64,000 nt of DNA from Streptomyces barringtoniae (lineage in GTDB: Bacteria; Actinomycetota; Actinomycetes; Streptomycetales; Streptomycetaceae). The notes beneath the pieces were generated by a model, which saw only the letters and a program-made list of their open reading frames with translations, made no database searches and was not told the DNA's origin. The position numbers and the translations under genes are program-made. The stretch lies in contig NZ_JAJHNP010000007.1 in assembly GCF_020819595.1 (NCBI RefSeq), positions 361,238-425,237 of the forward strand. Direction: 5' to 3'. This document shows positions 1 through 9,542 of this stretch, piece after piece; within the stretch, counting starts at the first letter, position 1, and the number at the start of each line of letters is the position of its first letter.

Positions 1-1360
1 TCCAACTCGCGCCGCCGTCGCGGGATTCGTAGACCTCCTCCAAACCGACGTAGACGTGTTGCGGGTCGTGTGGGTCGACCTTGACGTACTGGTTGTACCA
101 GGAGCCCACTCCCGGCTCGTAGGTGGACGGGAAGGACTGGGCGGATCCGGATCTGCCGAGCGTCCCGGCGTCCGCGACGAGCGTCCACGGCCCGTTCGGA
201 TCGCCGTTCGCCGACTTGTACACGCCCTTGAGCGAGGTCGACTGCATCGGCGAGGGGCGCTTGCCGGCGGTGTAGGCCGGTGACTGGATCACCGCGTACA
301 GGGCGCTGCCGTCGGGGGCGTAGGCGAGGCTGGTGCGGCCGATGTCGGAGTCGTCGATCCCGGCGGGCCGTATCCGCTGGAAGGTACCCGGTGCGCCGCC
401 CTTCGTGGACAGGTAGAGCCCGTCGTAGGGGGTGCCGTTGCGGAAGCCCAGTGCGGCCAGCACCGTGGCGCCGTGACTGCCCGGCCGGACGGTGACGCTG
501 GAGATGATTGAGGTCCGCGCCGGGTCCTTGTCCGGGTTGGGGTCGGGGCTGAGCACGCGTTGCCACGGGGTGTCCAGCCGGCCGGAGAACGGGCGACGCC
601 ACAGGCCGTGGCTCGTTGCCGCGAACACGTACGAGCCGTTCGTCGTCAACGTGGCGACCTGGGCGTTGAGCAGCTCGGAGCCGCCGACCCGCTGGAAGGT
701 CCTGCCGTGGTCGGCGGAGCGGTAGACGCCCTGGCCGGTGTAGTTGTCGGCGCTGGTGTTGGCCTCACCGGTGCCGACCCACAGGGAGTGGTCGGCGGGA
801 TTCACCCACAGCGAGCCGATCGACTCGGTGGACGCGTGCTGGAATCCGGGGGTCCAGGTCCTGCCCGTGTCCTTGGACCGCCAGACGCCGCCGTCGGCGA
901 ACCCGGCGTACACCCACGGGCCGTCCGTGGCCAGTGCGGACGCCCTGCCGGTCACCGGACCCCAGCCGGAGCCGTAGTCGGAGTAGGACGGGTCGGCATA
1001 ACCGGGGGTCTCGCTGTCGGCCGAACCACTGGTCACCTCGGACCAGGTGCCGCCACGCACCGGAAGCCGGTCGCCGGCGGCCGCTCCCGCAGCGAGTGCG
1101 GCGCCGGAAACCGTGGCGGACGGGGCCGTACGTGCCGCGGCGAACTGGAGGGTACCGGCGACAGGGTCGTCAGGATCACCACCGTCGTCGGCCGGTTGCA
1201 TGCCGCCGGTGTTGCTCAGGTGGACCTGCCTGGCGAGTGCGGCAAACCGACGGTCGGCGGACGGGTGGTGGGTTCGGGGGACGGCAACGCCGGGTGTGCC
1301 GCCGGTGAGAACCGCCGTGGCCACCATGGCGGCCACGAGCAGGCTGGCGCGAGGGAGCAT
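1..1360 (-). CDS. Secreted BNR/sortilin-like beta-propeller protein, 3' end outside window
   Basis: The 453 codons visible read without a stop and run off the left edge. The ATG at 1360 is preceded by AGGAGG six bases away. Residues 1-26 form a signal peptide: two Arg-poor positive residues, then an Ala/Val-rich core ending in a small-residue stretch. After a linker, repeated units of the type WVYAGFADGGVWRSKDTG, VYRSADHG and GVYKSANG appear; these Ser-x-Asp-x-Gly-x-(T)W patterns are Asp-box/BNR repeats of a beta-propeller, as in xyloglucanases (GH74), sialidase-like proteins and sortilin-type domains. It is probably an extracellular carbohydrate-active or scaffold protein. Substrate cannot be read from the part present. 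Confidence 0.8.
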   Translation of the reverse strand, partial: MLPRASLLVAAMVATAVLTGGTPGVAVPRTHHPSADRRFAALARQVHLSNTGGMQPADDGGDPDDPVAGTLQFAAARTAPSATVSGAALAAGAAAGDRLPVRGGTWSEVTSGSADSETPGYADPSYSDYGSGWGPVTGRASALATDGPWVYAGFADGGVWRSKDTGRTWTPGFQHASTESIGSLWVNPADHSLWVGTGEANTSADNYTGQGVYRSADHGRTFQRVGGSELLNAQVATLTTNGSYVFAATSHGLWRRPFSGRLDTPWQRVLSPDPNPDKDPARTSIISSVTVRPGSHGATVLAALGFRNGTPYDGLYLSTKGGAPGTFQRIRPAGIDDSDIGRTSLAYAPDGSALYAVIQSPAYTAGKRPSPMQSTSLKGVYKSANGDPNGPWTLVADAGTLGRSGSAQSFPSTYEPGVGSWYNQYVKVDPHDPQHVYVGLEEVYESRDGGASW

Positions 1361-1714
1361 CACATGCCTCCTGGGCATCAGAACGCGAGTTGTGTCGCGC
1401 GGTGCTCCCGCCACCACAGGACGCCGGTGAGCGTAAAGGGTCAGTGCGCGGCTCGCATAGCCTCAATTCGGTTTCATACGGCTGGGGTTGCCGCTGGATA
1501 GGAATTGCCGGACTGCGCCCGCGACTGGGGCGGGCACCGGCCCGGTCCCGAGCGCGCCGGGGAAGAAGGTCCGGGATCCGCGCTTCCGATGAGCGGATAC
1601 CGGTGATGACGTGCGGGAACGCGGCTTACGGCGTGGCTGTGCGGGGATGGCCGGAGGTACCGGAAGAGGCCAGTCACCATCGGCGGCGGAGGTCCGCCGG
1701 AGTCCTCGACACAC

Positions 1715-1739
1715 CATCCATAACGCCGGGTTATGGATG
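1715..1739. repeat. 10-bp-arm inverted repeat
   Basis: The arms CATCCATAAC and GTTATGGATG are perfectly complementary around the 5-nt loop GCCGG. The stem can be extended outward by CACA/TGTG if one C (1714) is bulged. There is no T-run after it, so it is not a textbook terminator; it could be an operator or the end of a lost mobile element. It lies more than 300 bp from any intact gene. Confidence 0.6.
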
Positions 1740-2039
1740 TGTGACGTCTCCCCGGCGGCACACAAGCGGCCGAATACTTCTCCTCAGGCAAACCGCCTAT
1801 CGCCAAGTGCGCGGCCCACCAGGCCAGGCTTCCCGTCCGGACGACCAGCTCCCGCCATGCCGCCCGGACGGGAACCACGGCCCATGACCGCGGCGCCGCG
1901 CCTGTTCGAGCCGTGACGCGCCCCTGCGACAGGGCGACGGCTCCGCACGTGAGCTGTCGCCGCCCTCACCCCCTCACAGCCGGGAACGGCCGCGAGGCGA
2001 GTCTGCGCACTGGCCTTTCACGCCGGACCTCCCCCCCGG

Positions 2040-2351
2040 CGCCAGCGGCCGGATGGAGACGGTACTGACCGATCCGGCGACCGGCGAGGAACTGCGGGTC
2101 TGGCAGTAGAGGGGATACATGCACGTCTTCACCGGAGACACCCTGGCATGCGACTGGCGCGCCTCCATCGCACTCGAACCCGTCGAGACGATGACCAACG
2201 CCCTCAACCGCCCGAACACACCGCCGCCCTCGCCCTGGAACCCGGCCGACGCCGCGAGTTCAGCTTCGGCGCCGCCTCTGCGGCCTATGCAGCGCTCCGG
2301 TACTCATTGATCAGGCCGCCAACGGCTTGGCGTCGCGTGAGCCGGACGTGA
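2040..2351 (+). pseudogene. Decayed coding remnant, first copy of a repeated fragment
   Basis: A short peptide ending TGEELRVWQ stop (to 2109) is followed by the fragment RASIALEPVETMTNALNRP, which continues after a one-base deletion as EHTAALALEPGRRREFSFG. The same sequence occurs unshifted at about 47133-47290 (RASIALEPVEATTDAFNRPE). Both copies are on the plus strand. The family is not recognised. The one-base difference at the run of C (about 2209) shows that this copy is broken. Confidence 0.5.
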
Positions 2352-2815
2352 TTCAGGTCGGCCGGAGCCGCCGGTAGCGGTCGGGGCGGGCCCTCTACCT
2401 CACGTTGCCCCGGCCACGGAGCCGCAGGCCAAGGCCCTGAACCCGGTTTCCACACCCCACAGGCAAGGATCTGGCGGCATGCCGCGCGGACTTGCCCATG
2501 CCCAGGGGCACGCCCGCCATCTTGAGGCCGAGGTCGTCCGCGCGCAGGTGGATCCTGGCGGCGCCCGCCTTCCCCAACTCCCTTGTGTCCCCGCGAGAAC
2601 GCTGACCACCCGGCCTTGAGGGAACGTCCCGACGGGCAACGAGTGAGCGGTCACCGAGTGGCCTACCCATTCGGGTACCCCCGTTGAGCAGCCGCACAGC
2701 CGCACGATCGGCATGCACGAACACGCCTGTTCCAGGCCTTTCGCGACCAGAAGACTTCAGTCGTCGGATCAACAGCTGACTGCCGCGTTCGGCGCGGTGG
2801 GAAGGAGAGGGCGGC

Positions 2816-4396
2816 ATGGTGGCTGCGGGCGAGGCCTGGTGGTCGAACGCGGGCGGCTATGTGCCCGATGTACTGAAGGCGCTGGCGAAGCACCCTGGCA
2901 AGGTGGTGCTGCGCTACCCGGGTACGGAGCTGACAGCGGCCGACTACCTGCGTGCTGTCACCGGCACCTATCGCGCCTTGCGCGCAACCGGCGTCAGGCG
3001 CGGCACCGTGGTCGCCGTACTCACCGCACCCAACAGTCCGGACATGATCACCGTGCGGCATGCCGCTCACCTGGCCGGCGCCGCCGTCTGTTACCTGCGC
3101 TCCACCAACCCGGGTACCAGCACGGCCATGCTGCCGCTCACCGACCAACTCGGCATCCTGCGTGACACGGGCGCGACCGTCCTCTATGCCGACCGGACCA
3201 GCGCGGCGCGTGCCGCCGAACTGGCCGAGCATTCCGAAGCAGTCCTTGTCGGTCCCGGACAGGCCGGATCCGCCGGGGTCGTGCCCACCGACGACCCCGG
3301 GGCCATCGCCCCAGAGCGCGGGGAGCCCGACGGCCTGGCAGTGATCATGTTCACCAGCGGCAGCACCGGTCGCCCCAAGGGGATCCGCAAGTCACTGCGG
3401 GCCTGGGAGGGCACGGTGCGGATCGCGATCGAGTCACCCGCGGAGGCTGCCGAGATCACGGCACTGTTCAGCACCCCGCTGAGCCACAGCGCCGGGCTCC
3501 TGGTCGACGGTGCCCTGGCGGTGGGCGGTAGCGTCGTGCTACTGCCGGAGTTCGATGAGAAGCAGGTAGCGCATACCGTCACCGAGCACCGCGTCACCCG
3601 CACCTTCATGGCCACCACCCAGCTGTATCGGCTGCTCGACCATCTCGACGATCTGGGGCACCGTGACGCCGAGGCGGCCGGCCTGGCCAGCCTGCGGAGC
3701 CTGAGCTACAGCGGGACATCGGCGGCGCCCAGCCGTATCACCGCCGCGCTCGAGGTGTTCGGCCCGATCCTGCTGCAGCTCTACGGCACCACGGAGAGCG
3801 GCCGCATCACGTTCCTCGACCCGGCTGGGCACGCTGACCCCGGCCTGGCCGCGACGGTCGGCCGGGTATTCCCTGAAGTCGAGGTGGAGGTGCGTGACCT
3901 GGACACCGGGGCGCTGTTGGCCGACGGGCAGGTCGGTGAGATTCGGATGCGTTCCCCGCAGCTCATGGATGGCTACCTCGACCCGGCCCTGGACGCCGAT
4001 GTGCTGCGCGACGGCTGGTACCGCACCGGCGACATCGGCTACCGCGACGAACGCGGCTACATCCACCTGCTCGACCGTGTCTCCGACGTCGTCAAGGTCG
4101 ACGGGGTCAAGGTCTACCCGGCCGTGGTCGAGCGCGAGCTGCTGACCGTCCCCGGCGTCGCTCTCGCGGCCGTCTACGGAGTACGCGACACCGATGGCAC
4201 CGAGCACCTCCACGCTGCCCTGACCTGCCGCCCCGGCACGCTCGTCGAATCCGACGCGGTACGCAAGCACATCAGCTCCTCCCTCTCTCCGGCACTGGCC
4301 CCCGAGCGGGTCCTGGTGCTCGACGAACTTCCCATGAACGCCACGGGCAAGCCCGACAAGGCGAGGCTGCGTGAGCACAGCGCCGCTGCGGCCTGA
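2816..4396 (+). CDS. AMP-dependent ligase, probable amide synthetase of the C5N unit
   Basis: A 526-residue class I adenylate-forming enzyme. Seen: the P-loop FTSGSTGRPKG at about residue 178, the YGTTES motif near 322, the hinge motif YRTGD near 401, and the C-terminal lysine region NATGKPDKAR near 511. The ATG is preceded by GGAAGGAGAGG. In asukamycin and moenomycin clusters three enzymes work together: 5-aminolevulinate synthase, an acyl-CoA ligase that activates 5-aminolevulinate for cyclisation, and an AMP-forming amide synthetase that joins the C5N amine to a carboxylic acid. Of the two ligases here this one has the more divergent adenylation motif (GIRKS instead of GAMLTH), so I assign it the amide role; the reverse assignment remains possible. 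69 bp separate it from the next gene. Confidence 0.7.
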   Translation: MVAAGEAWWSNAGGYVPDVLKALAKHPGKVVLRYPGTELTAADYLRAVTGTYRALRATGVRRGTVVAVLTAPNSPDMITVRHAAHLAGAAVCYLRSTNPGTSTAMLPLTDQLGILRDTGATVLYADRTSAARAAELAEHSEAVLVGPGQAGSAGVVPTDDPGAIAPERGEPDGLAVIMFTSGSTGRPKGIRKSLRAWEGTVRIAIESPAEAAEITALFSTPLSHSAGLLVDGALAVGGSVVLLPEFDEKQVAHTVTEHRVTRTFMATTQLYRLLDHLDDLGHRDAEAAGLASLRSLSYSGTSAAPSRITAALEVFGPILLQLYGTTESGRITFLDPAGHADPGLAATVGRVFPEVEVEVRDLDTGALLADGQVGEIRMRSPQLMDGYLDPALDADVLRDGWYRTGDIGYRDERGYIHLLDRVSDVVKVDGVKVYPAVVERELLTVPGVALAAVYGVRDTDGTEHLHAALTCRPGTLVESDAVRKHISSSLSPALAPERVLVLDELPMNATGKPDKARLREHSAAAA

Positions 4397-4465
4397 GGCA
4401 CCGCGTCAACTCAACTCCCCTTCCACCTCAGCCACTTTCACCTCCTGCTGAACGAGAGGAATCTC

Positions 4466-5716
4466 ATGCCCCGGCACCTCGACTACTTCACCCACCAGCT
4501 CACCGATGAGCAGCGCCGCACCCGCACCTTCCTGGAGATCGGCCGCCGAGCCGGCAACTTCCCCAGCGCGATCGCCCGCACGGCCGGCGAGGACAGCGAG
4601 GTCAGCGTCTGGTGCAGCAACGACTACCTCGGGATGGGACAGCACCCTGCCGTCCTGGCCGCCGTCCACGACGCCGTCGCCCGGTTCGGCGCCGGGTCCG
4701 GTGGCTCCCGCAACATCGGCGGCACCAACCACCGCCACGTGGAGCTGGAGCGCGAGCTCGCGGACTGGCACGGCAAGGACGCGGCGCTGCTCTTCACTTC
4801 CGGCTACACCGCCAACGACGGCGCACTCGCGGTGATCGCAGGCAACCCCGAGGGCACCGTCGTCTTCTCCGACGAGCTGAACCACGCGTCGATCATCGAC
4901 GGTCTGCGGCGCAGCGGCGCCCAGAAGCGCATCTTCCGCCACAACGACGTCGCGCACCTGGCCGAACTCCTCGCGCAGGCCGACCCGGAAGCACCCAAGC
5001 TGATCGTGCTGGAGTCGGTGTACTCCATGTCCGGTGACGTGGCGCCGCTCGCCGAGATCGCCGACCTCGCCGAGCAGTACGGCGCGACCACCTTCCTCGA
5101 CGAGGTGCACGCCATCGGCATGTACGGTCCTGAAGGTGCCGGCATAGCAGCGCGCGAGGGTATCGCCGAGCGGTTCGATGTCATCATGGGCACCCTCGCC
5201 AAGGGCCTCGGCACCGCCGGTGGTTACATCGCCGGACCGCAGGACCTGATCGACGCGGTGCGCACACTGTCGCGGGCGTTCGTCTTCACCACGTCGCTGC
5301 CGCCCGCCACCGCGGCCGGTGCCCTGGCCGCCGTACGCCACCTGCGCGCCTCCGATGCCGAGCGGCAGAGCCTGGCCAGGAACGCCCAGTTGCTGCACCG
5401 GCTGCTCGACGAGGCCGACGTGCCGTTCCTGTCCTCCGACTCGCACATCGTCTCGGCGCTGGTCGGCGACGACGCCCTGTGCAAGCAGGCGTCAGCGCTT
5501 CTTCTGGACCGGCACAAGATCTATGTCCAGGCCATCAACGCCCCCAGTGTCCGTGCGGGCGAGGAACTTCTGCGCATCGCTCCGTCGGCGACGCACACGG
5601 AGGCCGACGTACAGAAGTTCGCCGAGGCCCTCGCGGGCATCTGGCAGGAGTTGGAGATCGCCAAGGCGTCCGACCGCGCGGCCGGACGTACCGCCGCGGT
5701 GAAGGAGTCTGTGTGA
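4466..5716 (+). CDS. 5-aminolevulinate synthase (C5N-type)
   Basis: 416 residues of the PLP-dependent alpha-oxoamine synthase family, condensing glycine with succinyl-CoA to 5-aminolevulinate. Seen: SNDYLGMG near residue 52, GSGGSRNIGGT near 77, DELNHASIIDG near 138, DEVHAIGMYG near 213, and TLAKGLGTAGGYIAG holding the PLP lysine near 246. Length matches bacterial ALAS (about 405-410). Actinomycetes normally make tetrapyrrole precursor by the C5 (glutamyl-tRNA) route, so an ALAS gene in Streptomyces is a hallmark of C5N antibiotic clusters. ATG follows GAGAGGAA. The stop overlaps the GTG of the following acyl-CoA ligase by 4 nt, implying translational coupling. Confidence 0.93.
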   Translation: MPRHLDYFTHQLTDEQRRTRTFLEIGRRAGNFPSAIARTAGEDSEVSVWCSNDYLGMGQHPAVLAAVHDAVARFGAGSGGSRNIGGTNHRHVELERELADWHGKDAALLFTSGYTANDGALAVIAGNPEGTVVFSDELNHASIIDGLRRSGAQKRIFRHNDVAHLAELLAQADPEAPKLIVLESVYSMSGDVAPLAEIADLAEQYGATTFLDEVHAIGMYGPEGAGIAAREGIAERFDVIMGTLAKGLGTAGGYIAGPQDLIDAVRTLSRAFVFTTSLPPATAAGALAAVRHLRASDAERQSLARNAQLLHRLLDEADVPFLSSDSHIVSALVGDDALCKQASALLLDRHKIYVQAINAPSVRAGEELLRIAPSATHTEADVQKFAEALAGIWQELEIAKASDRAAGRTAAVKESV

Positions 5717-7269
5717 CCCGCCCTCTGGCCGCCGTGCTTGCCGATACGGCAGCACGGCGGCCGGACCATCAGGCTCTGGTCTGGGACGACACCGTCGTCA
5801 CCTACGAGCGGCTGTGGGACCGGGCCCGCCACTACGCCGGAGTTCTGCGCCGCCACGGCGTAGCTCCCGGCGATCGGGTGGTTCTGCTCGTGCCCAACTC
5901 ACCCAGTTTTCCGGCCGTCTACTACGGCGTCCTCGCCCTGGGGGCGGTTGTGGTGCCGATGAACGCGCAGTCCCGAGCCGCCGAAGTGGAGTTCGTGCTC
6001 AGGGACTGCGATGCGCGCGCCCTCATCTGCGAGGGCACAGCCCTTGAGCAGGGTGCTCCCGCAGCCGCGGCCGCCGGAATCGAGTTGTTCACCGTGGCGG
6101 ACGGCCACGCAGGCGGAATCGATCTCGTCGCTCCCCACGCCGGGCCGCCCATCGAGGACTACGCGGAGGTCGCCCCGGACGACCTGGCGGCGATCCTCTA
6201 CACCTCGGGCACCACGGGCCGCCCCAAGGGCGCGATGCTGACCCATCGCAACATCGTCACGAACATCGAGGTGACCGCTGTCTCCCCGTTCGGGATCCAG
6301 GATGACGACGTGCTCTATGGCTGTCTGCCGCTGTCGCACACCTTCGGGCAGGTCTGCGTCATGGGCACCTGCTTCCTGGCGGGCGCCACGCTGGTCCTCG
6401 CGCCCCGGTTCGCCGCCGAGCAGGCCCTCAAGGCGATGGAACGTCATGGCTGCACCGTCTTCATGGGCGTGCCGACCATGTATCACGCACTGCTCGAAGC
6501 CGTGGCTGCGGGCGCGCCCGCGCCCCGACTGAGGCGCGCCTACAGCGGCGGATCCGCGCTGGCAGTACCGGTCCTGGCGCAGGTGCAGCGCGCCTTCGGC
6601 TGCGAGGTGTACGAGGGGTACGGGCTGACCGAGACCTCTCCCTGTGTCGCGTACAACCAGCCGGGCACAGCACCGCGGCCCGGCACCGTGGGACTGCCGG
6701 TCGAAGGTGTGGAGGTGGCCATCGCCCGTGCCGACCTGGAAGGCAGCGTGGAGTTGCTCCCCGTGGGCGAGGTGGGCGAGGTCGTCGTCCGAGGCCACAA
6801 CGTGATGGCCGGATACCTCGGTCTTCCGAAGGCCACCGCCGAGGTGCTCGTGGACGGGTGGTTCCGCTCCGGAGATCTCGGACACTTGGCACCGGACGGC
6901 TACCTCACACTCGTGGACCGGAAGAAGGACGTGATCATCCAGGGCGGCTACAACGTCTACCCGCGTGAGGTCGAGGATGTGCTGCTGCGCCATCCGGCCG
7001 TCGAGCAGGTCGCTGTGGTAGGCGTTCCGGATCCGGCACGCGGCGAGCAGGTCTGCGCAGTCGTGGTGCGCAGGGACGGCGCCGGCCCGGACGCTGAACT
7101 CTCCGGCGAACTCGACGAGTTGGCGCGCCAGGAGTTGAGCGGTTACAAGCGGCCGCGCCGCGTGGAGTTCGTCGAGCGACTGCCACTGGGCCCCAGCGGC
7201 AAGGTCCTCAAGCGTGAGTTGGCCAAACTGCTGCTCACTTCGCGAGCAGCCCGATCTCCAGCGCTCTGA
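5713..7269 (+). CDS. Acyl-CoA ligase, probably activates 5-aminolevulinate for C5N formation
   Basis: A 518-residue AMP-binding enzyme with YTSGTTGRPKGAMLTH near residue 163, YGLTETSP near 303, the hinge region FRSGDLG near 385, and the catalytic lysine in GPSGKVLKREL near the C terminus. GTG start at 5713 in the overlap GTGA with the ALAS stop; GAAGGAG lies just upstream inside the ALAS gene. In C5N pathways an ALA-CoA ligase makes the thioester that cyclises to 2-amino-3-hydroxycyclopent-2-enone. Coupling to ALAS supports that role. Its 3' end overlaps the 3' end of the convergent LuxR gene by 35 bp. Confidence 0.8.
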   Translation: MTRPLAAVLADTAARRPDHQALVWDDTVVTYERLWDRARHYAGVLRRHGVAPGDRVVLLVPNSPSFPAVYYGVLALGAVVVPMNAQSRAAEVEFVLRDCDARALICEGTALEQGAPAAAAAGIELFTVADGHAGGIDLVAPHAGPPIEDYAEVAPDDLAAILYTSGTTGRPKGAMLTHRNIVTNIEVTAVSPFGIQDDDVLYGCLPLSHTFGQVCVMGTCFLAGATLVLAPRFAAEQALKAMERHGCTVFMGVPTMYHALLEAVAAGAPAPRLRRAYSGGSALAVPVLAQVQRAFGCEVYEGYGLTETSPCVAYNQPGTAPRPGTVGLPVEGVEVAIARADLEGSVELLPVGEVGEVVVRGHNVMAGYLGLPKATAEVLVDGWFRSGDLGHLAPDGYLTLVDRKKDVIIQGGYNVYPREVEDVLLRHPAVEQVAVVGVPDPARGEQVCAVVVRRDGAGPDAELSGELDELARQELSGYKRPRRVEFVERLPLGPSGKVLKRELAKLLLTSRAARSPAL

Positions 7270-7882
7270 CCACTGCGAGGGTGCGGTTGGGGCTGTTCAG
7301 TTTGGCGAGGATGTTCCCCATCAGCCGCTTGACGCCGTTCTCGGAAATGCCCAGCGAGCGGGCGGCCTGCTTGTTGCTCAGGCCGCCCGCGACCAGTTCC
7401 AGGACCTGTGTCTCACGTGCCGTCAGCGCGACGGCAGGGCTGGGACCGGCAGGTACGAGCAGGCGCCGTGCCAGGCTCGCCGATACGTGGAAGCGCCCGG
7501 CGCACACGTCGGAGACCGCTTCACGCAGCAGGCTGAGGTGGAGAGCCGATCGGTCCACGAAGCCATGCACGTGCGAGGCCCAGGCCGACGTCATCCGCTC
7601 GTCGGGGCCGATGAGGACCATCAGGCGCACATCTTGGTCGCGCAGTTGCCGGGCCAACACCGGGTCCGTGGCCTCCGCCAGCTCGGCGGTGGAGGTGAGC
7701 AGCAGGTCCGGCGACACCTCCGGGGCAGCCGCTGCAGCGTCGGCGATGGTCGAGTAGCTGAAGATGCTCGCGATCGACTCCAGGGAGTGCAGCATCCCTT
7801 CGAGTCCGTAACGGTGGATGTCCTTGCGGACCGCCAGGGCAACGGTGAGGCCCCGCGCGGACTGAGACGTCGGAAGAGACAT
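7235..7882 (-). CDS. LuxR-family transcriptional regulator
   Basis: 215 residues. The C-terminal 65 residues are a LuxR/NarL helix-turn-helix: LTARETQVLELVAGGLSNKQAARSLG near 150-175, followed by the recognition helix. The first 140 residues have the size of a receiver domain, but the typical phospho-acceptor context is not clear, so it may be an atypical response regulator or ligand-sensing LuxR. ATG preceded by AAGGAG. It is the last gene of the leftward block and overlaps the acyl-CoA ligase tail to tail; it is the likely local activator of the cluster. Targets cannot be read from the sequence. Confidence 0.8.
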   Translation of the reverse strand: MSLPTSQSARGLTVALAVRKDIHRYGLEGMLHSLESIASIFSYSTIADAAAAAPEVSPDLLLTSTAELAEATDPVLARQLRDQDVRLMVLIGPDERMTSAWASHVHGFVDRSALHLSLLREAVSDVCAGRFHVSASLARRLLVPAGPSPAVALTARETQVLELVAGGLSNKQAARSLGISENGVKRLMGNILAKLNSPNRTLAVVRALEIGLLAK

Positions 7883-7982
7883 GTTCTCCTTCTCTCTGTA
7901 CGAGGGTGGGGCCCCGGGTCGTGCGAGGGTGGCCGCCCCGTTCGAGGTCGGCCACCTTCCCTTGCGTGTCCGGGGCTGTCGG

Positions 7983-9455
7983 TCAGGACCGGGTGACCGC
8001 CGGCTGAGGGGCTTCTGTCGGGGTGATCTGCGGGGCGTCGGCCGCAGGAGCCTGCTGCCGCACCAGCCACAGGGCAGTGAAGACGGCGCTGGCCAGAGTG
8101 ACGACCCCGGCAGTGAGGAACGCGGTGTTCAGGCCGCTGCCGAAGGAAGCACCGTGCTCCTGACGCGTGCGCACGATGGCACCGAGCACCGCGACCCCGA
8201 AGACCGACCCGATCTGCCGAGTGGTGCTGCTGATCCCCGAGGCGAGGCCGCCTTCGCGGGGACCGACCGAGGAGATGGCCGCTCCGGTCAGCGGGGACAT
8301 GGTGAGGCCGAAGCCGACACCGGTGATCGCCAGGCGCCACCACACGTTCGGGTACGGCGTGCTCGCATGCACGGCAGCCATCGTCACCAGGCCGGTCCCG
8401 GCAAGGACCAGGCCCACGGTGACAACGCTGCGGAAGCCGAACCTGGCGGCGATTCGAGCGGCGTACGGACTGCACACCACCATCGCGATCGAGCAGGGCA
8501 GCGTCTCCATCGCAGCGCGCATCACCGAATGGCCCTGGACCGTAACGAAGAATTGAGAGAAGAAGAAACCCGAGCCCATCAGGCCGAAGCCGACGACGGT
8601 CATTGCCGCGTTCGAAACGGTGAACAGACGGTGCTTGAACAGACGCAGCGGCAGCATCGGAGTAGCCACGCGGGCCTCGATGGTGAGGAACAGCGCAAGC
8701 AGGACGATCGTCGCGCCGAAGCAGGACAGGATCAGCGGCGACGTCCAGCCGAGATCGCCCGCTTCGGTGACCCCAAAGGTCAGCGTGCCCACAAGGAGGA
8801 GTGCCAGCACCTGACCGGGCAGGTCGAGCGGGGGCGCATCAGGGTTGCGACGGTCCGGCAGGATGCGCGCACCCACGACAAGCGTCACCACGCCGATGGG
8901 TATGTTGATCAGGAAAATGGCACGCCAGTCGAATGCCTCGACCAGCAGGCCGCCGGCTGCAGGCCCGACCGCGAGGCCGATGCCGCTGAAGGTGGCCCAC
9001 TGACCGATCGCCTTGACCCGTTCCTGAGGCACGGGGTAGCCGGAGGCAAGAAGCGCGAGGCTGGCCGGGCTGAGCGCGGCAGCCCCGATGCCCTGAAGGA
9101 TGCGAGCGGCCAGAAGCCAGCCGACGGTGGCGGACAGGCTGCACATGAGCGAGGCGAGCGTGAACACGGCCATGCCGCCCAGAAAGATGCGCTTGCCGCC
9201 GAAGCGATCCGCGAAGACGCCGCCGGCGAGCAGCAGCATCGCCACGGCGAGCACATAGGCGTCCACGATCCACTGCAGCCCGGTCAACGTCGTGTCCAGA
9301 CGCAGTTGCATGTCGGGCAGTGCCGCACTGGTGATGGTGTTGTTGAGTAGAACCATGAACTGGCCGATGCAGGTCAACGCGAGTAAGGCGACCCTGTTGT
9401 GAGAACGAACGGGTGCTGTTCGGCGATGTCGGCCAGTTCGGCGACGGTCGAACAC
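7983..9455 (-). CDS. DHA2-type MFS drug exporter
   Basis: 490 residues with about 14 hydrophobic segments and the motif-A loop ADRFGGKR between the second and third segments, as in the DHA2 (EmrB/QacA) family of proton-driven multidrug exporters. Starts at GTG 9455, eight bases after GGAG. Codon 24 is TTA (9384-9386), the rare leucine codon read by the bldA tRNA in Streptomyces, so production of the pump may depend on development. The probable role is self-resistance and export of the cluster product. Confidence 0.85.
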   Translation of the reverse strand: MFDRRRTGRHRRTAPVRSHNRVALLALTCIGQFMVLLNNTITSAALPDMQLRLDTTLTGLQWIVDAYVLAVAMLLLAGGVFADRFGGKRIFLGGMAVFTLASLMCSLSATVGWLLAARILQGIGAAALSPASLALLASGYPVPQERVKAIGQWATFSGIGLAVGPAAGGLLVEAFDWRAIFLINIPIGVVTLVVGARILPDRRNPDAPPLDLPGQVLALLLVGTLTFGVTEAGDLGWTSPLILSCFGATIVLLALFLTIEARVATPMLPLRLFKHRLFTVSNAAMTVVGFGLMGSGFFFSQFFVTVQGHSVMRAAMETLPCSIAMVVCSPYAARIAARFGFRSVVTVGLVLAGTGLVTMAAVHASTPYPNVWWRLAITGVGFGLTMSPLTGAAISSVGPREGGLASGISSTTRQIGSVFGVAVLGAIVRTRQEHGASFGSGLNTAFLTAGVVTLASAVFTALWLVRQQAPAADAPQITPTEAPQPAVTRS

Positions 9456-9542
9456 AGGGGTAGCTCCTATCGAGAGTCGTGGTATGGAGAGTCGAAGAGG
9501 CCGCAGCAGAGCAGAGCGGGCCGACAGGTTCCGCTCGCGCGG

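Larger units (their letters stand above)
1361..2815. other. Gene-poor stretch left of the cluster
   Basis: No open frame here has a ribosome binding site plus recognisable protein. It contains a strong inverted repeat at 1715-1739 and, near 2040-2350, coding remnants that resemble sequence at about 47133-47290 (listed separately). The remainder shows nothing I can assign. It probably includes the promoter of the BNR gene (leftward) and of the C5N cassette (rightward). Confidence 0.5.

Noticed and set aside
560..1501. Long plus-strand open frame of 313 codons
   Set aside because: It is antisense to the BNR gene, and its translation is an Arg/Gly/Val-rich shadow with no family pattern.
3539..4378. 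Minus-strand open frame of 279 codons inside the first AMP ligase
   Set aside because: It lies opposite a clear ligase, and the translation has the composition of an antisense frame.
7881..9350. Plus-strand open frame of 489 codons
   Set aside because: It is antisense to the DHA2 exporter, whose hydrophobic segments and motif A are convincing; the shadow is hydrophilic and repetitive.
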